From contig CAJNOI010000009.1 of NCBI GenBank assembly GCA_905250115.1, positions 771,745 through 835,744 on the forward strand: DNA of 64,000 nt. The letters are read 5' to 3'. Position 1 is the stretch's first letter; each line of letters starts with the position of its first letter. Position numbers and translations under genes: made by a program. This document shows positions 1-8,744 of the stretch, one piece after another. A model generated the notes under the pieces. That model was not told where the DNA came from. It saw nothing but the letters and a program-made list of their open reading frames with translations, and ran no database searches. This DNA comes from Adineta steineri. Lineage: Eukaryota; Rotifera; Eurotatoria; Adinetida; Adinetidae.

Positions 1-370
1 TTCATTTTTGATGAATGATGCAGACATTGTTAATATAAAGCTTTAAAATTCTTTTATGTATGTATGTTTTCGACAGATTGTTTTTACAAGTTGCAACGTT
101 ATCGCGAAATGATAAAACCGCCATCATGTTGGAAATTTTTCTTTCGAGTATAAAAAGGAAGAAAAAGAACAAAACAAAATCTACACTCTCAAACTAAAAC
201 CAAGACATTCATGAAGAACTCCACCAATGCAGGAGCAAGAAAAAAGTATTGAGACAATAAAAGCAGCGCGATGTTAACATGCCGATAGTAATTGACAATA
301 AAGAAAAAAACCTATACTAAAAAGAAATATATATAAATAACTGAAAGGAAATTGTATATTATGATCTTAA
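1..370. other. Non-coding stretch, nothing recognised
   Basis: AT-rich sequence without a convincing open frame, splice-bounded exon or repeat. It ends where the first G-rich telomere-like tract starts. Confidence 0.5.
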
Positions 371-483
371 GGGTGGGTGTGGGTGTGGGCGTGGGTGTGA
401 GTGTGAGTGTGGATGACGATGTGGGTGTGTGCTTATCTTACTCATACCTACACCCCCACCCACCCACACCCGCACCACACCCA
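371..483. repeat. Inverted telomere-like tract (TGTGGG then CCCACA)
   Basis: Bases 371-430 are built from degenerate GGGTGT units on the plus strand. Bases 449-483 are built from the complementary ACACCC units. About 20 non-repetitive bases separate them. The order G-strand then C-strand is what a head-to-head junction of two telomeres would give. A hairpin-forming repeat element is the alternative. Confidence 0.7.
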
Positions 484-650
484 ACGCTTTCACTCAGTAG
501 AATATTTTTTTTTCATTCCATTATTGTTTTATTGCCAAGCATTCAAGTTTCTCTCATCATATTAAATTACTTGTTTATCACATTTCTTTTCTTGGATTTT
601 TTACCTTAATATGCTTGCGTAGTTGGAAGAAAAAAACAAAAGGATAACAT

Positions 651-848
651 GGGGGTGGGTGTGGGTGTAGGTGGGTGTGGAGGTGGTGTGGATGGGTGTG
701 GGTGTGGGTGTGGGTGTGGGTGCGGGTGCGGGTGCGGGTGCGGGTGCGGGTGCGGGTGCGGGTGTGGGTGAGAGAGTAGCTGAGCGTGAGTGTGGGTGTG
801 AATGTGGGTGTGGGTGTCGATGTGGGTGTTGTGGGTTTGGGTGTGGAT
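651..848 (+). repeat. TGTGGG/TGCGGG hexamer array
   Basis: An approximately 200-bp array of GGGTGT units whose middle (about 719-763) is a pure run of GGGTGC. After 770 the units become degenerate (GTGAGTGT, GGGTGTCGAT). All units have the G-rich strand on plus and no C-rich partner follows within the next kilobase, unlike the other tracts here. The hexamer matches the telomere repeat I recall for bdelloid rotifers. His/Pro-rich or Gly/Val-rich open frames across it only reflect the repeat. Confidence 0.85.
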
Positions 849-1526
849 ATAGATAAAGACAGTAGTAACATTCATACCCATATCCTTAATTCTAGAATAT
901 GCGGCATCACAACTTCTTAAACTCTTTCAATTAAATCCGTTTTCAAAAAATGAGATGTACGACTGCAACTAATCATTTATTCTGCAAATAAAAAATTAAC
1001 GATCTTCAATTAAGATTTCATGATGAATAGATCTTATCTAGATTCCCTTTCCTAATCCTAACATACAACCAAAATCAAAATTATTTTGAATGATGATCAT
1101 AAGAAGTTTTCTTTCAGAAAACAGTCAGCGAATCCATCGAGTGAGCGCTACTTGTTTGTTAATTGTTCAAATAACTTCGTTTGATTTAATGATGATATTC
1201 CTTTATTTATATAAAAATCTCAATATGAAATATTAGCTGAAATTTGATTTGGTATGTAACATTCCTCATCATTCTGATTAATTTCTTCTTTCATTTTTAT
1301 AAATTATGTTAGAAATGAATAGAAATAAATAATATATACTATATTTCTTAGAATAGTATTCGTTGTTTCTTTTCCAAGAACGTGTTTATATTCGTAGTCT
1401 CTCTTTTCTCTCCTCGCTGTCGCTCTAGAGATCTCTTATTCCGCATCATTTGAAAATAATTTCTACGTCCCATGCCACGTTCGATAACTAAATTTTGAAT
1501 TATTTTTCAAATATATATATTCGACA
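849..1526. other. Intergenic, includes upstream region of repeat gene copy 1
   Basis: No gene is seen. The last 150 bases (1378-1498) recur at 2757-2875 and look like the shared 5' region of the small gene family that follows. Confidence 0.5.
1378..1498 (+). repeat. Duplicated 5' region of small gene family, copy 1
   Basis: A pyrimidine-rich block (TCTCTTTTCTCTCCTC) followed by ATAATTTC(T/C)ACGTCCCA and GATAACTAAATTTT matches 2757-2875 with few changes. It lies directly upstream of the first exon of copy 1 and of copy 2, so it probably carries their promoter and leader. Copy 3 lacks it. Confidence 0.75.
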
Positions 1527-1939
1527 ATGTCCAGATTCAGAGGTGATTTTTTTAAAGATTTAAGAAAATTCTTATACATGGTAAGTTGATTTATTATAAA
1601 CTTTATTTTATTAAATAAATTTTTATTTTTAGATTTCGGAATTAAAAAGTCTGAAGGAGAGGGCCGGAGAAAATTATCCATTAGCCCATGATGAAAAACA
1701 AAACAACAACTTAAATTAGAGGTACAAATAGCCGAAAATTTAATAGAATATGTTGGTAAGTTTAAAATAATTAAATCTTTTTAATTTATTTTATTTATCT
1801 ATTTAAAAATTTTTCTTAATGAAAAAAAATAGAAGTATCACTTGACGCCCTTCAACTTCAACCAGCTCCACCAACTAATTCATTAGCAGCACCGGAAAAT
1901 ATCGAAAAAACATTCGACAAAGTACTTGAACAAAAATAA
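1527..1939 (+). pseudogene. Small unknown three-exon gene, copy 1 (frameshifted)
   Basis: The function is not recognised. Exons are 1527-1580 (18 codons from ATG, donor GTAAG), 1633-1755 and 1833-1939 (TAA). Exon 2 begins ISELKSLKERAG and exon 3 ends EKTFDKVLEQK, matching the other two copies (LSELKIIKEQAE and MDETIDKVAKT in copy 2). Exon 2 is one base shorter than in copy 2, in the A-rich stretch near 1701-1710, and this puts a stop in frame soon after. Both introns sit at the same places as in the other copies, so the copies arose by DNA duplication and not by retroposition. Confidence 0.65.
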
Positions 1940-2219
1940 AAGTTTTTTTTATTTCCTTTTTTTATATTTCCCTCTCACTTGATTTTATTCTTTTGTTTCA
2001 TTAAGCAAGTATTTATATAGATTTTCTAGTTTAATATGATTATAAAGCAAGAGATCAAATAGATTTATGATATTATATTGAAGAAAGAGTTAAACATATA
2101 TATGATCATTGAACTAATCCGATAGAAAACAAAACAAATCATTTATACATTTCAATATATATAATTAATAATTTTAAATGACAAAACTTTTATATTAAAA
2201 TGGAAATAAAAAAAATTCT

Positions 2220-2739
2220 TTAATTAGTTACAAATAAATTTTGTTGATATATAATCGAATAAATCGTTATTGAATCATTATCAGTTGAGTTCATGGTAAT
2301 TTTAATCGATTTAATGAATATTATCATATAATTATGATTATTTTGCAAACAAGATACATTTGATGGACATAAATATAGTTTTGATCTTTCAATATCACAT
2401 TCATTTCCATAACCAACAAATATTGTTCGACATGCATCACCTTCTATTGATCGAATAATATCCTTGTTTTGCTTCTTTTTCATTTTTCCATGAAACAATC
2501 AGCATCCTAATTTGTTTTATTTCATCTGAATCTATTGTACGAAAATAAAAAGAATGTTACATTCTTGATTTAATACGACGTGGATGAATTGATCTTGGTT
2601 CTTTAATATTGTGTTGATGATAATCAATCGAAGCTAGTGCTTTACCAACATAAATTGTTGTTTTATCAACTAATAATATATAAAAATCATTTATTATCTG
2701 ATCTTTTATATTTTCATTATTATGATTTAAAAGAAGCAA
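2220..2739 (-). pseudogene. Coding-like fragments of an unrecognised gene
   Basis: Two minus-strand open frames (2739-2557 and 2498-2220) are separated by stops and a frame change. The first carries the run DFYILLVDKTTIYVGKALAS and ends in basic RRIKSRM. The second has CRTIFVGYGNECDIERS and further cysteines. The composition is coding-like but no family is recognised. The most economical reading is a decayed gene piece lying between copies 1 and 2 of the small gene family. Splicing that rescues it cannot be ruled out. Confidence 0.35.
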
Positions 2740-2756
2740 ATCATTATCAATAAAAG

Positions 2757-2875
2757 CACGTGTTTATATACGTAGTTTCTCTTTTCTCTCCTCTCTCTCT
2801 CTAGATATTTCTTATTTCATATCATTTTGAAATAATTTCCACGTCCCACACCATGTTTGATAACTAAATTTTAAT
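2757..2875 (+). repeat. Duplicated 5' region of small gene family, copy 2
   Basis: Second copy of the block at 1378-1498, with the same order of motifs. It leads into exon 1 of the intact copy. Confidence 0.75.
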
Positions 2876-2895
2876 TTTTTTTTCAGATAAAATTT

Positions 2896-3260
2896 ATGTC
2901 ATCGTCAAAGTCCGTCTTTTTAAATAATATCGTGAAAAATATTTACATCGTAAGCTGATTTATTAAAAACTTTATTTTATTAAATACATTTTTATGTTTA
3001 GTTGTCGGAATTAAAAATTATTAAGGAGCAAGCTGAAGGAAAACTTCCATCAGCAGATAATGATAAACAAAAACAACAACTTCAGTTAGAAATTAAAATA
3101 CCAGGAAATTTATTAGAATATGTTCGTAAGTTTAAAATCATTAAATATTTTTAATTTATTTTTTGTATCTATTGTAGAAATGTATTACGATGATGTAATA
3201 AATAATTCAATTGAACACAAACATATGGACGAAACAATCGACAAAGTTGCTAAAACATGA
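2896..3260 (+). CDS. Small uncharacterised protein, copy 2 (intact, 86 aa)
   Basis: No known family is recognised. Exons are 2896-2949, 3002-3125 and 3178-3260, with GTAAG donors and TTTAG or TGTAG acceptors. The phases fit (0, then 1) and the joined frame is open for 86 residues to TGA. The middle exon is charged and probably helical (LSELKIIKEQAEGK, then KQKQQLQLEIKI). The C-terminus HMDETIDKVAKT matches AEHMEETIDKVLQQ in copy 3, so the tail is conserved between copies. There is no signal peptide and no cysteine. This is the only copy of three with an unbroken frame, and its shared 5' block is present, so it is the likely functional member. Confidence 0.6.
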
Positions 3261-3429
3261 TTATAGAATTATCCCATGTTTTCTTTTCTTTCTTTTCTTT
3301 CTCTTCTTTCTTTTCTATAGGTATCTTATGATCTTTATTTCGTTGTGTAGCCACGCTATGTTAAATCACAAACCAAGAGTAACTGGTTTCTTATGTTAGA
3401 TCCGAAGTATACAACATTACCCTCGGCGA

Positions 3430-4170
3430 AACTTAAAAACATAATCAAGTATGCAGCCTATGACTGAATTAGTTTTGCATATCTTCGATTACTGGCGATA
3501 CAGCATTGGTCGCTAGTACATTTACAATCATGTTTAATTGTGAAGAAAGAGTTATCGTCAGTGTTACGCAAGGTGAAGGAGATGGGTGTACAACCAAAAT
3601 AACAACAGAGCCTCTGGGCCCATACTTATTCTTTCGTGTTCGATCTTTATTGTACCATCATGATTACAACACGTACGATGATAGTGGTAAGCCTCAATTA
3701 ATAATTCTTACAGAATTCTTGATGATGATTTTTCAGAACAGTTATTTCAGACGTAGTATTCCGTGAAATGTGCGGAATACCACGCAACCGACCGTTTCTG
3801 TGCTGGAATGTTCAACCTGGATTTATATTCCATCATTAATACCTAATCATTCATTAGGAAATTATGGATTATTTTTATTTATTTTTAGAAATTAGTTTTG
3901 GTGGTAAAGTTGATTACCCTTTTGTTGATATGGAATACTCTTGTGTGGCAAATTATTTAAATATGGAAATAAGTTGGGATGCTGGTTTCGGAACTTTAGT
4001 TATAGCGAAAATGGAGGTGTAATTAATAAATCCGCCTTTATCTGGAAATTATTATGAATGGCAATTAGATAAAGATGCTATTGAATGTATTAAACTGAAT
4101 GCAGAACTGTCACAACTTGAACAACTTAATGAAATTCGGGCAATGATTCCATCGAATGTATTGTTTATTA
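3430..4170 (+). pseudogene. Unrecognised decayed gene, two or more exons
   Basis: Bases 3506-3690 read as coding (EGDGCTTKITTEPLGPYLFF, then YHHDYNTYDDSG) and end at a good donor GTAAG. A second coding-like block starts after TTTTTAG near 3890 (EISFGGKVDYPFVDMEYSC, then EISWDAGFGTLVIAKMEV). It runs into a TAA at about 4021 and resumes with GNYYEWQLDKDAIECIKLNA up to about 4170. The stop in the second block and the lack of a clear start suggest a broken gene. No family is recognised. Confidence 0.4.
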
Positions 4171-4659
4171 AGTGAGTAATTGTTAGCATCAATGGTTTTT
4201 ACATTATGACGTTATCTCATGTATATATATGTGTTTTCTTTTCTTCTTTTCTGTGGAGTAAGTATTGTTCGTGGTCATCATGTTCTCATAAAGATCTTCA
4301 TTATTATGTCCTTTCTCCTTTCTCTATTATTTTCTTCATTTTGTTTCTGTTTCTCTCTATGTCTTTGTGATACATATAAAGAGTTGTTTTTCTTCATTTT
4401 CACCAGTGTTCCTCGTTTCTCTATTTTGTTCTTATTTATCTTCAATAAACGTGATCATTATTATTTTCATCTTTATCTTTTATATTCTTACAGATTACAG
4501 TAGGCTTGATTTCCCATAGTGAGATTTCTCGACAATAATCTATCCAGAGTATTTAGATTTCACTTTGATCTTCCAACTATAGTTTAGGTTAAAGTACATA
4601 TAAACATCCCCAGAGTGAGAATCTCACAGTAATTTTGAATTTATCTTATTCATCGTGCT

Positions 4660-4747
4660 AAAATTGGTATTAATGGATTTAGTCATATTGATCAACTTAC
4701 ATTTCGATGTGTGATTGAACAAGGTATTGAAGTTATTGCTATTAATG
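4660..4747 (+). pseudogene. GAPDH N-terminal fragment
   Basis: Bases 4660-4747 translate without a stop to a segment beginning KIGINGFSHIDQLTFR and ending IEQGIEVIAIN. This matches the start of glyceraldehyde-3-phosphate dehydrogenase, where the family has KIGINGFGRIGRLVxR and then VVAVND. The Rossmann glycine pattern is altered (GFGRIG has become GFSHID), so NAD binding would be lost even in a full protein. No adjacent ATG and no further GAPDH sequence are present: the next base starts a TGTGGG tract. This is a truncated remnant. Confidence 0.75.
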
Positions 4748-4830
4748 GTTGGGTGTGGGTGTGGGTGTAAGGGTAGGTATGGATGTGTATCTGAGAAAAG
4801 AAAACAAATGCCTTCACCCACACCCACCCT
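4748..4830. repeat. Inverted telomere-like tract at a gene-fragment junction
   Basis: GGGTGT units on the plus strand (4749-4790, decaying into GGGTAGGTATGGATG) are followed after about 25 bases by CACCCACACCCACCC (4815-4829). The left edge cuts the GAPDH fragment. The right edge lies about 25 bases before exon 1 of the third small-gene copy and replaces the 5' block that the other copies have. Confidence 0.75.
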
Positions 4831-4855
4831 TTTTTTCGGATATTTATATTCGACA

Positions 4856-5265
4856 ATGTCCAGATCCAGAGGTGATTTTTTAAAGATTTAAGAAAATTCT
4901 TATACATGGCAAGTTGATTTATTATAAACTTTATTTTATTAAATAAATTTTTATTTTTAGGTACGGCAATTGGAACGATTAAAGAATAATTCAGAGGAAA
5001 ATAGTCGGTCATCGGATATATCAGAAGATCAACAAGCACAAAACAGACTCGAGGTGGAAATTACAGAAAAATTCATCCAATATGTCCGTAATTTTAAAAT
5101 CATTAAATATTTTTAATTTATTTATGTATTGTAGGGATATACTATAATGAAAAAATCGATGAATCTATACATGCATTAAGTATAGAAACGGTTGGTCCAG
5201 TTTCATCAACTGCACCACTTGCTGAACATATGGAAGAGACAATAGATAAAGTCCTCCAACAATAG
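4856..5265 (+). pseudogene. Small unknown three-exon gene, copy 3 (exon 1 frameshifted)
   Basis: Exons correspond to 4856-4908, 4961-5087 and 5135-5265 (TAG). Exon 1 is nearly identical to copy 1 but lacks one T in the T run near 4876, which brings a TAA in frame. Its donor has become GC (ATG|GCAAG). Exons 2 and 3 keep an open, phase-consistent frame (RLKNNSEENSRSSD, then AEHMEETIDKVLQQ). A different start, made after loss of the 5' region to the telomere-like insert, could still give a shorter protein, but no evidence for this is visible. Confidence 0.55.
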
Positions 5266-6146
5266 TTATGGACTATTCCATATAGTTTTTTTCTCTCTTT
5301 TCTGTCTTTCTTTTCTCTTCTTTCTTTTCTGTGTCAAATAAATTATTTAACAAAAGAGAGATTTAACAATATCTTCATACATCTTAGTAATTCTCTCAAT
5401 TAGAAAAATCAAAATACAATTTTTGAAAAGTTTAAAACCGATTTTCGATGATCCAGTCTCTTTTTTTTCATAGAAAAATAATTTGAAATTCATAATCAGT
5501 GTTAAAAACTGCTTCTCGTATGCAGAGATTGAAACGAATACGTAAATGTTCTGGGTCGAACATGGGTCAACTTTTCATCTGATAATATTGTTTTACTATT
5601 TATATTATTTAATGTATGAAGCGAGTACTGACATCTTCATTTGATTCAATTCGATTCGATCCCAGTTTTTAGAAATCTGTATTCGATTCGACTCAGCCGA
5701 ATCGAATCGAATTATTCACTTGTTTAATTCATTTTCGGTCTCTGCTGGTAACCTATTCAGATTTATTTTGATCGACGAAATCTGGTGTTACGGGGACAGG
5801 CCATAGTACAGAATGATATGATTGAGTTTGATGAATATTATACGCTTTTTATCTGACTAATATCGTTGATATGTGTAACAATAATAATTCGTGATATATG
5901 TCTGCATGAATATATATATTGTCATTCAAGTACGAACAAAAGAAAAAAATGCTATTTTTTATTCGTTCTTTTTTGTTATTATCATTATATCTAATCTCAC
6001 CTGTGTATATGTAATACAAAAAACGATTTGCTTCCTTCACGTACTGTTTTTCTCTTTCATGTTATGAAATAAATTTATATGTATATATTTTCATTTTAGA
6101 TTAACGTTTTCTTTCCTAGACACATATTCATTATTATTTTTATACA
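5266..6146. other. Intergenic stretch with a short inverted repeat
   Basis: No gene is seen. Around 5650-5715 TTCGATTCGATC and CGAATCGAATCGAATT form an imperfect inverted repeat of a GAATC-type motif. The end has TTCCTAG (6113-6119), a plausible splice acceptor upstream of the next ATG. Confidence 0.45.
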
Positions 6147-7273
6147 ATGGCATCACCAATACCAAAAACTACAGCATTTTTGACGGTAACTTTTCATTTA
6201 TTGTCTAAAATATTCGTAAATGATGTTTTTCTTTTTCGAAGGTTGAAGAATATCGTAAATTAATTAATACAAATTTTCAAAGTAATTGTTCGATTATTTT
6301 CTTTTATAAATGAATTATGATTTTGTTTTTTCAGAGGAAATTTCCGAAGGTCAATTGTATGATTCACGAGATCTTCAACGTTTTAATGAAAACGATCCAT
6401 ATACCTTAATGTTTGTTCAACATGGTCAATTTGGTACAGCTCTTGATGAAGGTCGAGCATTACGTGTATTCAATGGAGCAATGAGTTGGAGAAAAAGACA
6501 TAATGTTTTTGGTAAAAATTCTTTATCATTTATATAAAAAAAATATTTTTATAAATAATTATAGATATCTCTTCAAGTGAAATTCCTGCTGAATATATTA
6601 ATCGTCATGCAATCTTTTTTAAAAATCATGATAAATACAATAGTCCATTACGTAAGAGAATATTTAATATAATTACTTATAAATATTTGTTTTTCCTTTT
6701 TGATATTTTTAGTTCATTTTGTTGTTCGATTAATGGATAAAGGAAAAGATGATAAGGAAGCAATTAAACGTTTGATAACATATACTCTTGAGCAACATAT
6801 TCGAGAACATCCAGGTCAAAAAGTTGTTATTCTTTTTGATATGAGTGAAACAGGTATTGGACATATGGTAAGTTTATGAATAGAAGAAGAATTTTTTTTA
6901 TAATTTCTATAATTAGGATTATGAATTGGTAAAATTTATTATTGGCAGTGCACAAAATTTTTATCCAGGATTATTATGTATAGTTAAAGAGTATTTCTAT
7001 ATATTTTTATTGTCTTCTTTTTTCTTTATAGCTTATATGCTTATTTATAAAATGCCATGGCTTTTATCAGGTAATATATAGATGTCGTAATATGATTTTT
7101 AAGAAAAATATTTTTTTTGTTTCTTTTTCTTAGCTGCTTGGAGAATAATTAAAGGTTGGCTATCAACTGAAGCTGAACAATTTGTTAAATTTGTCGATGA
7201 AAAATCAATTACAGAATATGTTTCACCTGATCAATTATCACCAGCAATGGGTGGTACTGCAGCTACTAATTAA
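6147..7273 (+). CDS. CRAL-TRIO domain protein, MOSPD2-like
   Basis: Likely a lipid-binding CRAL-TRIO protein. Eight exons join in phase: 6147-6185, 6242-6281, 6335-6511, 6565-6651, 6713-6867, 6917-6977, 7032-7070 and 7134-7273. The protein is about 240 residues. The N-terminal part (DSRDLQRFNENDPYTLMF) resembles the CRAL-TRIO-N helices. The core has HPGQKVVILFDMSETGIGHM and then YMLIYKMPWLLSAAWRIIKG, which match the Sec14 fold and are close to human MOSPD2. Unlike MOSPD2, the gene stops soon after (SPAMGGTAATN), with no MSP domain and no C-terminal membrane anchor. It is therefore probably soluble and unable to bind FFAT proteins as MOSPD2 does. The assignment to CRAL-TRIO is firm; the exact orthology is not. 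Confidence 0.8.
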
Positions 7274-7591
7274 TCATTTTTATTTTCTTTATAACATGAA
7301 CAAAAAGACTACGGAGCATTTATTTTTGCTTAATACATTTTATACGAAATCATACAAAACGATCATATCTCAGCAATAGCATGATTTAATAAATAAAAAA
7401 AGATATTGCATACTAAAGCGCATGAAAATATAAATATGTCAATAATTTTATCAGCAGTTATTTATGTATTTTTTTTACACCGCAAAATAAAGAAAAAATT
7501 TCTGATCTAAACTAAACCACCAGCATTATTTTTTGTATAACGGTCATATATAAGATTTTCAAATTAAAATTGAAAGAACAGCTGTTTTTTT
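7274..7591. other. Intergenic stretch before an assembly gap
   Basis: AT-rich, with AATAAA signals after the preceding gene (near 7390 and 7486). Nothing else is seen. Confidence 0.5.
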
Positions 7592-7691
7592 NNNNNNNNN
7601 NNNNNNNNNNNNNNNNNNNNNNNNNNNNNNNNNNNNNNNNNNNNNNNNNNNNNNNNNNNNNNNNNNNNNNNNNNNNNNNNNNNNNNNNNNN
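7592..7691. other. Assembly gap of 100 N
   Basis: Exactly 100 N, the usual marker for a gap of unknown length. It removes the 5' part of the first elongase gene, and its true length may be larger. Confidence 0.98.
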
Positions 7692-7723
7692 ATACAGATG
7701 TTTATATTTAAATTAATTTGTAG

Positions 7724-8236
7724 GTTATGGTTATTTATTATTTCAAAAGTTCCTGAAACTATAGATACATTATTTATTGTATTACGACGACAAGAACTTA
7801 TTTTCCTACATTGGTTTCATCATGCATCAGTACTTGTGTATTGTTTTTACAGGTAAGTTTTTCTTGAAATCATAGAATTCTTCGTTCTATTATCTATTTA
7901 AGTTATGGTCTATTCGCACCATCTGGTCGTTGGTTTACGACAATAAATCTATGCATTCATGCAATTATGTATGGTTATTTTGCATTACGAGCTGCTCGTT
8001 TTCGAATTCCTCGGTTTATACAACAATCTATTACAGTATTTCAACTTATTCAAATGATTATTGGTTGTATAGTTAATATTTCTGCATATAAATATAAATA
8101 TGATGGATACTATTGCATGACATCTTATAGTAACATTATCGTATCACTTCTACTTTATTTTGCTTATCTCATCCTTTTTGCATATTTTTTCTATACAACA
8201 TATTTACAAAAACGAACGAAAAAACGTCGAGACTAA
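7724..8236 (+). CDS. Very-long-chain fatty acid elongase, ELOVL6-like, 5' part lost in gap
   Basis: An ELOVL enzyme catalyses the condensation of acyl-CoA with malonyl-CoA in the endoplasmic reticulum. Two exons remain, 7724-7852 and 7903-8236 (TAA), with the same borders as the downstream paralogue. The histidine box HWFHH is present, preceded by [20 protein letters not shown] as in ELOVL6 ([16 protein letters not shown]), and followed by [14 protein letters not shown] and several hydrophobic helices. The C-terminus is basic ([10 protein letters not shown]), which could serve as an ER-retention signal. The first exon (about 124 codons in the neighbour) is missing because of the N gap, so whether the gene is whole cannot be judged here. 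Confidence 0.88.
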
Positions 8237-8744
8237 TATATAGTTTGTTTCTTCGGAGTTTGATTATAGATTTTTTTATTTCATTTCAGATTATAATTTG
8301 TACGCTTGAAAATAATTCAAATCGGAAACAGCCGAATTTGTTGTCTATCTATATTAACGTAAGTATATTAAATGATCTTATTGCTTTCACAGACATTCAT
8401 AGTTAAATCGAAATATGAACTTCAGACTTTGATTTATCATCACTGACAATTCGCACTTTATGACCTCAGCGCTGATCTCTCTAGAGAAATTTCTTTTACG
8501 TACGAAGTAAATAATCAGAATTAATAAAATATGCACTCTTCGAACGTTTGATAATAGTCATTACTGCTTATTTTATAATATAACCTGATCATATATTTAC
8601 GATAGGTAAATAGAATGATTATGGTGTAAGGTGTGTGGAGAGACGAAATATAAATTGCTGAGCAACCGTAAAAATAAGTAACGAACGAAAAAAAAAGAAA
8701 CTTCTTCGTTTCTTTACATCATCAGTAAAAGCAAAACAAGTAAA
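8237..8744. other. Intergenic between the two elongases
   Basis: No gene is seen. It must hold the 3' end of the first and the 5' region of the second elongase. CTCTCTAGAGA at about 8478 is a short palindrome. Confidence 0.5.

Noticed and set aside
371-848. Simple GT-rich microsatellite without further meaning
   Set aside because: The unit is a clean hexamer, it recurs at several places with the same G-then-C order, and two tracts lie at or close to the ends of gene fragments.
578-881. Open frames of Thr-His, Pro-His or Gly-Ala repeats on both strands
   Set aside because: They are only translations of the TGTGGG/TGCGGG array in different frames.
3211-3399. Hydrophobic plus-strand open frame
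   Set aside because: It overlaps the last exon of the intact small gene in another frame and then a pyrimidine-rich run.
4219-4503. Hydrophobic Phe/Leu-rich open frame
   Set aside because: Low-complexity T-rich DNA gives such frames by chance; there is no start context or family match.
5640-5720. Inverted GAATC-type repeat as a transposon end
   Set aside because: Short, built from a simple pentamer-like motif, and without an internal body or flanking duplication.
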